From NCBI GenBank assembly GCA_946902985.2, contig OX336393.1, forward strand, positions 133,700,533-133,764,532: a stretch of DNA of 64,000 nucleotides, given 5' to 3'. The notes under the pieces are model-generated. The model was not told where the DNA came from. It worked only from the letters and a program-made list of their open reading frames with translations, and ran no database searches. Each line of letters begins with the position of its first letter. The first letter of the stretch is position 1. The translations under genes and the position numbers were made by a program. Positions 22,010 through 34,902 of this stretch are shown here, one piece after another. The DNA comes from Meconema thalassinum. Its lineage: Eukaryota > Arthropoda > Insecta > Orthoptera > Tettigoniidae.

Positions 22010-22679
22010 AGGTACGTCCACACCAAGATGTTTTCGTTAACTATGTTAATGAACACTGTTCATGAACAATGTTCATGAACATTTTTGACTGTTCATAAAC
22101 AAAATAGCGTGTTCGTTAACTTTTCGAGCATGTTCATGAACAAAATCTCTTTAACTTTTGTGAATGAAACTTTTCATTAACTTTTCGTGTTTTCGTTAAC
22201 ATTTTGGTTCGCGCATGCGCAAAGACGCAATTAAGGTTGTAAATTCGTAGCGCGGAATACGATGCTCTTTTATTTCTCTAAAAATCGACTATCGAATCGC
22301 AAGCGACTCGTATATTGCACGGAATTATGAAATACCAGGAAGCACATAAGAATATTAATTAACTTAATTCTAATCGCCTTTCCAATATTTTTCTTTTCCA
22401 CACCTTGCGTCTGCGCTTTTCTGTAATTTTGTACTCACTAAAATAATGAAAGATGCAGCTGTAAGTACTTTCTTCTTCCTGGCCCTATCCATTATAACCT
22501 CACAAACAGTTCATTAAATGTTGAAGATGTTTGTTAACAAAAGTTTATTTGGTGTGGACATAATGTTGAAGAAGTTTGTTAACAAATGTTTAGTAAACAT
22601 GTTGAGAAATGTTTTCATTAACATTGTTCATTAACATTGTTCATGAACATTGTTCATTAACTTTGGTGTGGACTAGCCT
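22010..22679. mobile_element. TTA-flanked MITE, copy 2 (670 bp)
   Basis: Same element as copy 1 with TTA at 22007-22009 and 22680-22682. It has an extra GTTCATGAAC repeat near each end. The interior reads GCGCATGCGCAAAGACGC near 22211, an alternating GC-rich core common to all copies. Confidence 0.9.
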
Positions 22680-25600
22680 TTATATATAATCCAAAATTGA
22701 CTCATCGACGCAGGGCTCAAACCACTAGACCTAGAAAGCTGAAATTTTGCATGTTGGTTGATCCGAGTATGTAGAGGCTCACTAAGAAACGGTTTTTGAA
22801 AATTCAATTTGTAAGTGACTTTTTATAGCCCTTTGGCACTGAACAAGGACAGTCGTTACAAAGTTCGGATTTAGCTCATTTTAAGCCGCCAGATACGAGA
22901 AACAATACTCGGAGGTCCTGTAGGGACCCCGATACACACTTTTTAAGTTCCTAAAGTGAACGGTTTCGGAGATATTCCCAAATAACTGTGTTCCCTCTGA
23001 GAAACAGATCAACGTTACTATGGCAACCGCTGAAATATCGCAGACCGGGGATAGTTTTCTGGCAATATCTCGAAAACCGTTAGTTTTAGGGCCTTACAAC
23101 GCTGGGTTCGTTTCCCCACGAACATTGCTCCTCACATTGATACGCGCAAAAAGAGCTATAATCCATATTTCTACGAGCAAATCGACTTGGAATGTCTCAT
23201 CTCTTACATATAATCCAAAATTGACTCATCACCGCAGGGCTCAAACCACTTGACCTAGAAAGCTGTAATTTTGTATGTTGGTTGATCCGAGTATGTAGAG
23301 GCTCACTAAGAAACGGTTTTTGAAAATTCGATTTGTAAGTGACTTTTATGTTGGCCCTTTGGCATTGACAATTCAAAATTGACTCATCGACGCAGGGCTC
23401 AAACCACTATACCTAGAAAGCTGAAATTTTTCATGTTGGTTGATCCGAGTATGTAGAGGCCCACTAAGAAACGGTTTTTGAAAATTCAATTTTAAGTGAC
23501 TTTTTTCGACCCTTTGGCACTGAACAAGGACAGTCGGTACAAAGTTCGGATTTAGCTCATTTTAAGCCGCCAGATACGAGAAACAATACTCGGAGGTCCT
23601 GTAGGGACCCCGAAACACACTTTTTAAGTTCATAAAATGAACGGTTTCGGAGATATTCCCAAATAACTGTGTTCCCTCTGAGAAACAGATCAACGTTACT
23701 ATGGCAACCGCTGAAATTTCGCAGACCGGGGATAGTTTTCTGGCAATATCTCGAAAACCGTTCGTTTTTGGGCCTTAAAACGCTGGGTTCGGTTCCCATC
23801 GAAGTGGAAGCCACGAACATTGCTCCTCACATTGATAAGCGCAAAAAGAGATGTAATCCATATTTTTACGAGCAAATCGACTTGGAAAGTCTCATCTCTT
23901 ATATATAATCCAAAATTGACTCATCACCGCAGGGCTCAAACCACTAGACCTAGAAAGCTGAAATTTTGCATGTTGCTTGATCCGAGTATGTAGAGGCTCA
24001 CTAAGAAACGGTTTTTGAAAATTCAATTTGTAAGTGACTTTTTTCGGCCCTTTGGCATTGACAATTCAAAATTGACTCATCGACGCAGGGCTCAAACCAT
24101 TACCTAGAAAGCCGAAATTTTGCATGTTGGTTGATCCGAGTATGTAGAGGCCCACTAAGAAACGGTTTTTGAAAATTCAATTTGTAAGTGACTTTTTTCG
24201 GCCCTTTGGCACTGAGCAAGGACAGTCGGTACAAATTTCGGATTTAGCTCATTTTAAGCCGCCAGATACGAGAAACAATACTCGAAGGTCCTGTAGGGAC
24301 CCCGAAACACACTTTCTAAGTTCATAAAATGAACGGTTTCGGAGATATTCCCAAATAACTGTGTTCCCTCTGAGAAACAGATCAACGTTACTATGGCAAC
24401 CGCTGAAATTTCGCAGACCGGGGAGAGTTTTCTGGCAATATTTCGAAAAACGTTCGATTTTGGGCCTTAAAACGCTGGGTTCGGTTCCCACTTCTTCGAA
24501 GTGGAAACCACGAACATTGCTCCTCACTTTGATACGCGCAAAAAGAGCTATAATCCATATTTCTACGAGCAAATCGACTTGGAAAGTCTCATCTCTTATA
24601 TATAATCCAAAATTGACTCATCACCGCAGGGCTCAAACCACTAGACCTAGAAAGCTGAAATTTTGCATGTTGGTTGATCCGAGTATGTAGAGGCTCACTG
24701 CGATACGGTTTTTGAAAATTCAATTTGTAAGTGACTTATTTCGGCCCTTTGGCATTGACAATTCAAAATTGACTCATCGACGCAGGGCTCAAAACACTAC
24801 ACCTAGAAAGCTGAAATTTTGCACGTTGGTTGAGCCGAGTATGTAGAGGCTCACTAAGAAACGGTTTTTGAAAAGTCAATTTGTAAGTGACTTTTTTCAG
24901 CCCTTTGGCACTGAACAAGGACAGTCGTTACAAAGTTCGGATTTAGCTCATTCTAAGCCGCCAGATACGAGAAACAATACTCGGAGGTCCTGTAGGGACC
25001 CCGATACACACTTTTTAAGTTCCTAAAATGAACGGTTTCGGAGATATTCCCAAATAACTGTGTTCCCTCTGAAAAACAGATCAACGTTACTATGGCAACC
25101 GCTGAAATTTCGCAGACCGGGGATAGTTTTCTGGCAATATCTCGAAAACCGTTAGTTTTAGGGCCTTAAAACGCTGGGTTCGTTTCCCCACGAACATTGC
25201 TCCTCACATTGATACGCGCAAAAAGAGCTATAATCCATATTTCTACGAGCAAATCGACTTGGAATGTCTCATCTCTTATATATAATCCAAAATTGACTCA
25301 TCACCGCAGGGCTCAAACCACTAGACCTAGAAAGCTGAAATTTTGCATGTTGGTTGATCCGGGTATGTAGAGGCCCACTAAGAAACGGTTTTTGAAAATT
25401 CAATTTGTAAGTGACTTTTTTCGGCCCTTTGGCACTGAGCAAGGACAGTCGGTACAAAGTTCGGATTTAGCTCATTTTAAGCCGCCAGATACGAGAATCA
25501 ATACACGGAGGTCCTGTATGGACCCCGATACACACTTCGAAGTGGAAACCACGAACATTGCTCCTCACATTGATACGCGCAAATAGAGCTATAATCCATG

Positions 25601-27014
25601 TTTCTACGAGCAAATCGACTTGGAAAGTCTCATCTCTTATATATAATCCAAAATTGACTCATCACCGCAAGGCTCAAACCACTAGACCTAGAAAGCTGAA
25701 ATTTTGCATGTTGGTTGATCCGAGTATGTAGAGGCTCATTAAGAAACGGTTTGTAAAATACAATTTGTAAGTGACTTTTTCGGCCCTTTGGCATTGACAA
25801 TTCAAAATTGACTCATCGAAGCAGGGCTCAAACCACTAGACATAGAAAGCTGAAATTTTGTATGTTGTTGATCCGAGTATGTAGAGGTCCACTAAGAAAC
25901 GGTTTTTGAAAATTCAATTTGTAAGTGACCTTTTTCGGCCCTTTGGCACTGAGCAAGGACAGTCGGTACAAAGTTCGGATTTAGCTCATTTTAAGCCGCC
26001 AGATATGAGAAACAATACTCGGAGGTCCTGTGGGGACCCCGATACACACTTTTTAAGTTCCTAAAATGAACGGTTTCGGAGATATTCCCAAATAACTGTG
26101 TTCCCTCTGAGAAACAGATCAACGTTTCTATGGCAACCGCTGAAATTTCGCAGACCGGGGATAGTTTTCTGGCAATATCTCGAAAACCGTTAGTTTTAGG
26201 GCCTTAAAACGCTGGGTTCGTTTCCCCACGAACATTGCTCCTCACATTGATACGCGCAATAAGAGCTATAATCCATATTTCTACGAGCAAATCGACTTGG
26301 AAAGTCTCATCTCTTATATATAATCCAAAATTGACTCATCACCGCAGGGCTCAAACCTCTAGACCTAGAAAGCTGAAATTTTGCATGTTGATTGATCCGA
26401 GTATGTAGAGGTCCACTAGGAAACGGTTTTTGAAAATACAATTTGTAAGTGACTTTTTTCGGCCCTTTGGCATTGACAATTCAAAATTGACTCATCGACG
26501 CAGGGCTCAAACCACTAGACATAGAAAGCTGAAATTTTGTATGTTGGTTGATCCGAGTATGTAGAGGTCCACTAGGAAACGGTTTTTGAAAATTCAATTT
26601 GTAGTGACTTTTTTCGGCCCTTTGGCACTGAGCAAGGACAGTCGGTACAAAGTTCGGATTTAGCTCATTTTAAGCCGCCAGATACGAGAAACAATACTCG
26701 GAGGTCCTGTAGGGACCCCGATACACACTTTTTAAGTTCCTAAAATGAACGGTTTCGGAGATATTCCCAAATAACTGTGTTCCCTCTGAGAAACAGATCA
26801 ACGTTACTATGGCAACCGCTGAAATTTCGCAGACCGGGGATAGTTTTCTGGCAATATCTAGAAAACCGTTCGTTTTTGGGCCTTAAAACGCTGGGTTCGT
26901 TTCCCACTTCTTTGAAGTGGAATCCACGAACATTGCTCCTCACATTGATACGCGCAAACAGAGCTATAATCCATATTTCTACGAGCAAAGCGACTTGGAA
27001 GGTCTCATCTCTTG
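22680..27014. repeat. Array segment 3
   Basis: Unit starts lie near 22680, 23207, 23897, 24595, 25279, 25635 and 26312. The stretch from about 23.0 kb, together with the next MITE, reappears about 7,225 bp downstream as part of segment 4. Confidence 0.92.
23207..25278. repeat. Higher-order block, copy 1 (2.07 kb)
   Basis: Three units starting at the variant junction TTACATATAATCC. It is near-identical to 28361-30431 and 30432-32502. Private shared marks include CTTTTATGTTGGCCC in the first A module and AACCATTACCTAGAAAGCCG in a later one. Confidence 0.92.
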
Positions 27015-27677
27015 AGGTACGTCCACACCAAGATGTTTTCGTTAACTATGTTAATGAACATGAACATTGTTCATGAACATTTTTGACTGTTCATAAACAA
27101 AATAGCGTGTTCGTTAACTTTTCGAGCATGTTCATGAACAAAATCTCTTTAACTTTTGTGAATGAAACTTTTCATTAACTTTTCGTGTTTTCGTTAACAT
27201 TTTGGTTCGCGCATGCGCAAAGACGCAATTAAGGTTGTAAATTCGTAGCGCGGAATACGATGCTCTTTTATTTCTCTAAAAATCGACTATCGAATCGCAA
27301 GCGACTCGTATATTGCACGGAATTATGAAATACCAGGAAGCACATAAGAATATTAATTAACTTAATTCTAAACGCCTTTTCAATATTTTTCTTTTCCACA
27401 CCTTGCGTCTGCGCTTTTCTGTAATTTTGTACTCACTAAAATAATGAAAGATGCAGCTGTAAGTACTTTCTTCTTCCTGGCCCTATCCATTATATCCTCA
27501 CAAACAGTTCATTAAATGTTGAAGATGTTTGTTAACAAAAGTTTATTTGGTGTGGACATAATGTTGAAGAAGTTTGTTAACAAATGTTTAGTAAACATGT
27601 TGAGAAATGTTTTCATTAACATTGTTCATGAACATTGTTCATGAACATTGTTCATTAACTTTGGTGTGGACTAGCCT
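27015..27677. mobile_element. MITE, copy 3 (663 bp)
   Basis: Same element. Left flank is TTG (27012-27014) instead of TTA, right flank TTA (27678-27680). The same A-to-G change is in copy 4 at 34237-34239, which shows that these two copies descend from one amplified ancestor. Confidence 0.9.
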
Positions 27678-28360
27678 TTATATATAATCCAAAATTGACT
27701 CATCGACGCAGGGCTCATACCACTAGACCTAGAAAGCTGAAATTTTGCATGTTGGTTGACCCGAGTATGTAGAGGCTCACTAAGAAACGGTTTTTGAAAA
27801 TTCAATTTGTAAGTGACTTTTTTCGGCCCTTTGGCATTGACAATTCAAAATTGACTCATCGACGCAGGGCTCAAACCACTAGACCTAGAAAGCTGAAATT
27901 TTGCATGTTGGTTGATCCGAGTATGTAGAGGCCCACTCAGAAACGGTTTTTGAAAATTCAATTTGTAAGTGACTTTTTTCGGCCCTTTGGCACTGAGCAA
28001 GGACAGTCGGTACAAAGTTCGGATTTAGGTCATTTTAAGCTGCCAGATACGAGAAACAATACTCGGAGGTCCTGTAGGGACCCCGATACTCACTTTTTAA
28101 GTTCCTAAAATGAACGGTTTCGGAGATATTCCCAAATAACTGTGTTCCCTCTGAGAAACAGATCAACGTTACTATGGCAACCGCTGAAATTTCGCAGACC
28201 GGGGATAGTTTTCTGGCAATATCTCGAAAACCGTTAGTTTTAGGGCCTTAAAACGCTGGGTTCGTTTCCCCACGAACATTGCTCCTCACATTGATACGCG
28301 CAAAAAGAGCTATAATCCATATTTCTACGAGCAAATCGACTTGGAATGTCTCATCTCTTA

Positions 28361-30431
28361 CATATAATCCAAAATTGACTCATCACCGCAGGACTCAAAC
28401 CAATTGACCTAGAAAGCTGTAATTTTGTATGTTGGTTGATCCGAGTATGTAGAGGCTCACTAAGAAACGGTTTTTGAAAATTCGATTTGTAAGTGACTTT
28501 TATGTTGGCCCTTTGGCATTGACAATTCAAAATTGACTCATCGACGCAGGGCGCAAACCACTAGACCTAGAAAGCTGAAATTTTTCATGTTGGTTGATCC
28601 GAGTATGTAGAGGCCCACTAAGAAACGGTTTTTGAAAATTCAATTTTAAGTGACTTTTTTCGACCCTTTGGCACTGAACAAGGACAGTCGGTACAAAGTT
28701 CGGATTTAGCTCATTTTAAGCCGCCAGATACGAGAAACAATACTCGGAGGTCCTGTAGGGACCCCGAAACACACTTTTTAAGTTCATAAAATGAACGGTT
28801 TCGGAGATATTCCCAAATAACTGTGTTCCCTCTGAGAAACAGATCAACGTTACTATGGCAACCGCTGAAATTTCGCAGACCGGGGATAGTTTTCTGGCAA
28901 TATCTCGAAAACCGTTCGTTTTTGGGCCTTAAAACGCTGGGTTCGGTTCCCATCGAAGTGGAAGCCACGAACATTGCTCCTCACATTGATAAGCGCAAAA
29001 AGAGATGTAATCCATATTTTTACGAGCAAATCGACTTGGAAAGTCTCATCTCTTATATATAATCCAAAATTGACTCATCACCGCAGGGCTCAAACCACTA
29101 GACCTAGAAAGCTGAAATTTTGCATGTTGCTTGATCCGAGTATGTAGAGGCTCACTAAGAAACGGTTTTTGAAAATTCAATTTGTAAGTGACTTTTTCGG
29201 CCCTTTGGCATTGACAATTCAAAATTGACTAATCGACGCAGGGCTCAAACCATTACCTAGAAAGCCGAAATTTTGCATGTTGGTTGATCCGAGTATGTAG
29301 AGGCCCACTAAGAAACGGTTTTTGAAAATTCAATTTGTAAGTGACTTTTTTCGGCCCTTTGGCACTGAGCAAGGACAGTCGGTACAAATTTCGGATTTAG
29401 CTCATTTTAAGCCGCCAGATACGAGAAACAATACTCGAAGGTCCTGTAGGGACCCCGAAACACACTTTCTAAGTTCATAAAATGAACGGTTTCGGAGATA
29501 TTCCCAAATAACTGTGTTCCCTCTGAGAAACAGATCAACGTTACTATGGCAACCGCTGAAATTTCGCAGACCGGGGAGAGTTTTCTGGCAATATTTCGAA
29601 AAACGTTCGATTTTGGGCCTTAAAACGCTGGGTTCGGTTCCCACTTCTTCGAAGTGGAAACCACGAACATTGCTCCTCACTTTGATACGCGCAAAAAGAG
29701 CTATAATCCATATTTCTACGAGCAAATCGACTTGGAAAGTCTCATCTCTTATATATAATCCAAAATTGACTCATCACCGCAGGGCTCAAACCACTTGACC
29801 TAGAAAGCTGAAATTTTGCATGTTGGTTGATCCGAGTATGTAGAGGCTCACTGCGATACGGTTTTTGAAAATTCAATTTGTAAGTGACCTATTTCGGCCC
29901 TTTGGCATTGACAATTCAAAATAGACTCATCGACGCAGGGCTCAAAACACCACACCTAGAAAGCTGAAATTTTGCATGTTGGTTGAGCCGAGTATGTAGA
30001 GGCTCACTAAGAAACGGTTTTTGAAAAGTCAATTTGTAAGTGACTTTTTTCAGCCCTTTGGCACTGAACAAGGACAGTCGTTACAAAGTTCGGATTTAGC
30101 TCATTCTAAGCCGCCAGATACGAGAAACAATACTCGGAGGTCCTGTAGGGACCCCGATACACACTTTTTAAGTTCCTAAAATGAACGGTTTCGGAGATAT
30201 TCCCAAATAACTGTGTTCCCTCTGAAAAACAGATCAACGTTACTATGGCAACCGCTGAAATTTCGCAGACCGGGGATAGTTTTCTGGCAATATCTCGAAA
30301 ACCGTTAGTTTTAGGGCCTTAAAACGCTGGGTTCGTTTCCCCACGAACATTGCTCCTCACATTGATACGCGCAAAAAGAGCTATAATCCATATTTCTACG
30401 AGCAAATCGACTTGGAATGTCTCATCTCTTA
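28361..30431. repeat. Higher-order block, copy 2 (2,071 bp)
   Basis: Copy of 23207-25278 at an offset of 5,154 bp, and immediately followed by copy 3 at an offset of 2,071 bp. Confidence 0.93.
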
Positions 30432-32502
30432 CATATAATCCAAAATTGACTCATCACCGCAGGGCTCAAACCAATTGACCTAGAAAGCTGTAATTTTGTA
30501 TGTTGGTTGATCCGAGTATGTAGAGGCTCACTAAGAAACGGTTTTTGAAAATTCGATTTGTAAGTGACTTTTATGTTGGCCCTTTGGCATTGACAATTCA
30601 AAATTGACTCATCGACGCAGGGCTCAAACCACTAGACCTAGAAAGCTGAAATTTTTCATGTTGGTTGATCCGAGTATGTAGAGGCCCACTAAGAAACGGT
30701 TTTTGAAAATTCAATTTTAAGTGACTTTTTTCGACCCTTTGGCACTGAACAAGGACAGTCGGTACAAAGTTCGGATTTAGCTCATTTTAAGCCGCCAGAT
30801 ACGAGAAACAATACTCGGAGGTCCTGTAGGGACCCCGAAACACACTTTTTAAGTTCATAAAATGAACGGTTTCGGAGATATTCCCAAATAACTGTGTTCC
30901 CTCTGAGAAACAGATCAACGTTACTATGGCAACCGCTGAAATTTCGCAGACCGGGGATAGTTTTCTGGCAATATCTCGAAAACCGTTCGTTTTTGGGCCT
31001 TAAAACGCTGGGTTCGGTTCCCATCGAAGTGGAAGCCACGAACATTGCTCCTCACATTGATAAGCGCAAAAAGAGATGTAATCCATATTTTTACGAGCAA
31101 ATCGACTTGGAAAGTCTCATCTCTTATATATAATCCAAAATTGACTCATCACCGCAGGGCTCAAACCACTAGACCTAGAAAGCTGAAATTTTGCATGTTG
31201 CTTGATCCGAGTATGTAGAGGCTCACTAAGAAACGGTTTTTGAAAATTCAATTTGTAAGTGACTTTTTCGGCCCTTTGGCATTGACAATTCAAAATTGAC
31301 TAATCGACGCAGGGCTCAAACCATTACCTAGAAAGCCGAAATTTTGCATGTTGGTTGATCCGAGTATGTAGAGGCCCGCTAAGAAACGGTTTTTGAAAAT
31401 TCAATTTGTAAGTGACTTTTTTCGGCCCTTTGGCACTGAGCAAGGACAGTCGGTACAAATTTCGGATTTAGCTCATTTTAAGCCGCCAGATACGAGAAAC
31501 AATACTCGAAGGTCCTGTAGGGACCCCGAAACACACTTTCTAAGTTCATAAAATGAACGGTTTCGGAGATATTCCCAAATAACTGTGTTCCCTCTGAGAA
31601 ACAGATCAACGTTACTATGGCAACCGCTGAAATTTCGCAGACCGGGGAGAGTTTTCTGGCAATATTTCGAAAAACGTTCGATTTTGGGCCTTAAAACGCT
31701 GGGTTCGGTTCCCACTTCTTCGAAGTGGAAACCACGAACATTGCTCCTCACTTTGATACGCGCAAAAAGAGCTATAATCCATATTTCTACGAGCAAATCG
31801 ACTGGGAAAGTCTCATCTCTTATATATAATCCAAAATTGACTCATCACCGCAGGGCTCAAACCACTAGACCTAGAAAGCTGAAATTTTGCATGTTGGTTG
31901 ATCCGAGTATGTAGAGGCTCACTGCGATACGGTTTTTGAAAATTCAATTTGTAAGTGACTTATTTCGGCCCTTTGGCATTGACAATTCAAAATAGACTCA
32001 TCGACGCAGGGCTCAAAACACTACACCTAGAAAGCTGAAATTTTGCATGTTGGTTGAGCCGAGTATGTAGAGGCTCACTAAGAAACGGTTTTTGAAAAGT
32101 CTATTTGTAAGTGACTTTTTTCAGCCCTTTGGCACTGAACAAGGACAGTCGTTACAAAGTTCGGATTTAGCTCATTCTAAGCCGCCAGATACGAGAAACA
32201 ATACTCGGAGGTCCTGTAGGGACCCCGATACACACTTTTTAAGTTCCTAAAATGAACAGTTTCGGAGATATTCCCAAATAACTGTGTTCCCTCTGAAAAA
32301 CAGATCAACGTTACTATGGCAACCGCTGAAATTTCGAAGACCGGGGATAGTTTTCTGGCAATATCTCGAAAACCGTTAGTTTTAGGGCCTTAAAACGCTG
32401 GGTTCGTTTCCCCACGAACATTGCTCCTCACATTGATACGCGCAAAAAGAGCTATAATCCATATTTCTACGAGCAAATCGACTTGGAATGTCTCATCTCT
32501 TA
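30432..32502. repeat. Higher-order block, copy 3 (2,071 bp)
   Basis: Tandem copy of 28361-30431. Downstream sequence to about 35.3 kb then follows the order seen after copy 1, so this copy marks the right-hand side of an unequal exchange. Confidence 0.93.
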
Positions 32503-34239
32503 TATATAATCCAAAATTGACTCATCACCGCAGGGCTCAAACCACTAGACCTAGATAGCTGAAATTTTGCATGTTGGTTGATCCGGGTATGTAGAGGCCC
32601 ACTAAGAAACGGTTTTTGAAAATTCAATTTGTAAGTGACTTTTTTCGGCCCTTTGGCACTGAGCAAGGACAGTCGGTACAAAGTTCGGATTTAGCTCATT
32701 TTAAGCCGCCAGATACGAGAATCAATACACGGAGGTCCTGTATGGACCCCGATACACACTTCGAAGTGGAAACCACGAACATTGCTCCTCACATTGATAC
32801 GCGCAAATAGAGCTATAATCCATGTTTCTACGAGCAAATCGACTTGGAAAGTCTCATCTCTTATATATAATCCAAAATTGACTCATCACCGCAAGGCTCA
32901 AACCACTAGACCTAGAAAGCTGAAATTTTGCATGTTGATTGATCCGAGTATGTAGAGGCTCATTAAGAAACGGTTTGTAAAATACAATTTGTAAGTGACT
33001 TTTTCGGCCCTTTGGCATTGACAATTCAAAATTGACTCATCGAAGCAGGGCTCAAACCACTAGACATAGAAAGCTGAAATTTTGTATGTTGGTTGATCCG
33101 AGTATGTAAAGGTCCACTAAGAAACGGTTTTTGAAAATTCAATTTGTAAGTGACCTTTTTCGGCCCTTTGGCACTGAGCAAGGACAGTCGGTACAAAGTT
33201 CGGATTTAGCTCATTTTAAGCCGCCAGATATGAGAAACAATACTCGGAGGTCCTGTGGGGACCCCGATACACACTTTTTAAGTTCCTAAAATGAACGGTT
33301 TCGGAGATATTCCCAAATAACTGTGTTCCCTCTGAGAAACAGATCAACGTTTCTATGGCAACCGCTGAAATTTCGCAGACCGGGGATAGTTTTCTGGCAA
33401 TATCTCGAAAACCGTTAGTTTTAGGGCCTTAAAACGCTGGGTTCGTTTCCCCACGAACATTGCTCCTCACATTGATACGCGCAAAAAGAGCTATAATCCA
33501 TATTTCTACGAGCAAATCGACTTGGAAAGTCTCATCTCTTATATATAATCCAAAATTGACTCATCACCGCAGGGCTCAAACCTCTAGACCTAGAAAGCTG
33601 AAATTTTGCATGTTGATTGATCCGAGTATGTAGAGGTCCACTAGGAAACGGTTTTTGAAAATACAATTTGTAAGTGACTTTTTTCGGCCCTTTGGCATTG
33701 ACAATTCAAAATTGACTCATCGACGCAGGGCTCAAACCACTAGACATAGAAAGCTGAAATTTTGTATGTTGGTTGATCCGAGTATGTAGAGGTCCACTAG
33801 GAAACGGTTTTTGAAAATTCAATTTGTAGTGACTTTTTTCGGCCCTTTGGCACTGAGCAAGGACAGTCGGTACAAAGTTCGGATTTAGCTCATTTTAAGC
33901 CGCCAGATACGAGAAACAATACTCGGAGGTCCTGTAGGGACCCCGATACACACTTTTTAAGTTCCTAAAATGAACGGTTTCGGAGATATTCCCAAATAAC
34001 TGTGTTCCCTCTGAGAAACAGATCAACGTTACTATGGCAACCGCTGAAATTTCGCAGACCGGGGATAGTTTTCTGGCAATATCTAGAAAACCGTTCGTTT
34101 TTGGGCCTTAAAACGCTGGGTTCGTTTCCCACTTCTTTGAAGTGGAATCCACGAACATTGCTCCTCACATTGATACGCGCAAACAGAGCTATAATCCATA
34201 TTTCTACGAGCAAAGCGACTTGGAAGGTCTCATCTCTTG

Positions 34240-34902
34240 AGGTACGTCCACACCAAGATGTTTTCGTTAACTATGTTAATGAACATGAACATTGTTCATG
34301 AACATTTTTGACTGTTCATAAACAAAATAGCGTGTTCGTTAACTTTTCGAGCATGTTCATGAACAAAATCTCTTTAACTTTTGTGAATGAAACTTTTCAT
34401 TAACTTTTCGTGTTTTCGTTAACATTTTGGTTCGCGCATGCGCAAAGACGCAATTAAGGTTGTAAATTCGTAGCGCGGAATACGATGCTCTTTTATTTCT
34501 CTAAAAATCGACTATCGAATCGCAAGCGACTCGTATATTGCACGGAATTATGAAATACCAGGAAGCACATAAGATTATTAATTAACTTAATTCTAAACGC
34601 CTTTCCAATATTTTTCTTTTCCACACCTTGCGTCTGCGCTTTTCTGTAATTTTGTACTCACTAAAATAATGAAAGATGCAGCTGTAAGTACTTTCTTCTT
34701 CCTGGCCCTATCCATTATAACCTCACAAACAGTTCATTAAATGTTGAAGATGTTTGTTAACAAAAGTTTATTTGGTGTGGACATAATGTTGAAGAAGTTT
34801 GTTAACAAATGTTTAGTAAACATGTTGAGAAATGTTTTCATTAACATTGTTCATTAACATTGTTCATGAACATTGTTCATTAACTTTGGTGTGGACTAGC
34901 CT
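34240..34902. mobile_element. MITE, copy 4 (663 bp)
   Basis: Near-identical to copy 3, at an offset of 7,225 bp and with the same TTG left flank. Right flank TTA at 34903-34905. Confidence 0.9.

Larger units (their letters stand above)
27678..34239. repeat. Array segment 4
   Basis: Unit starts lie near 27678, 28361, 29053, 29752, 30432, 31125, 31823, 32503, 32863 and 33541. It contains two tandem copies of the 2,071 bp block. The first unit shares the private variant GGGCTCATACCACTAG with the unit at 34903. Confidence 0.92.
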
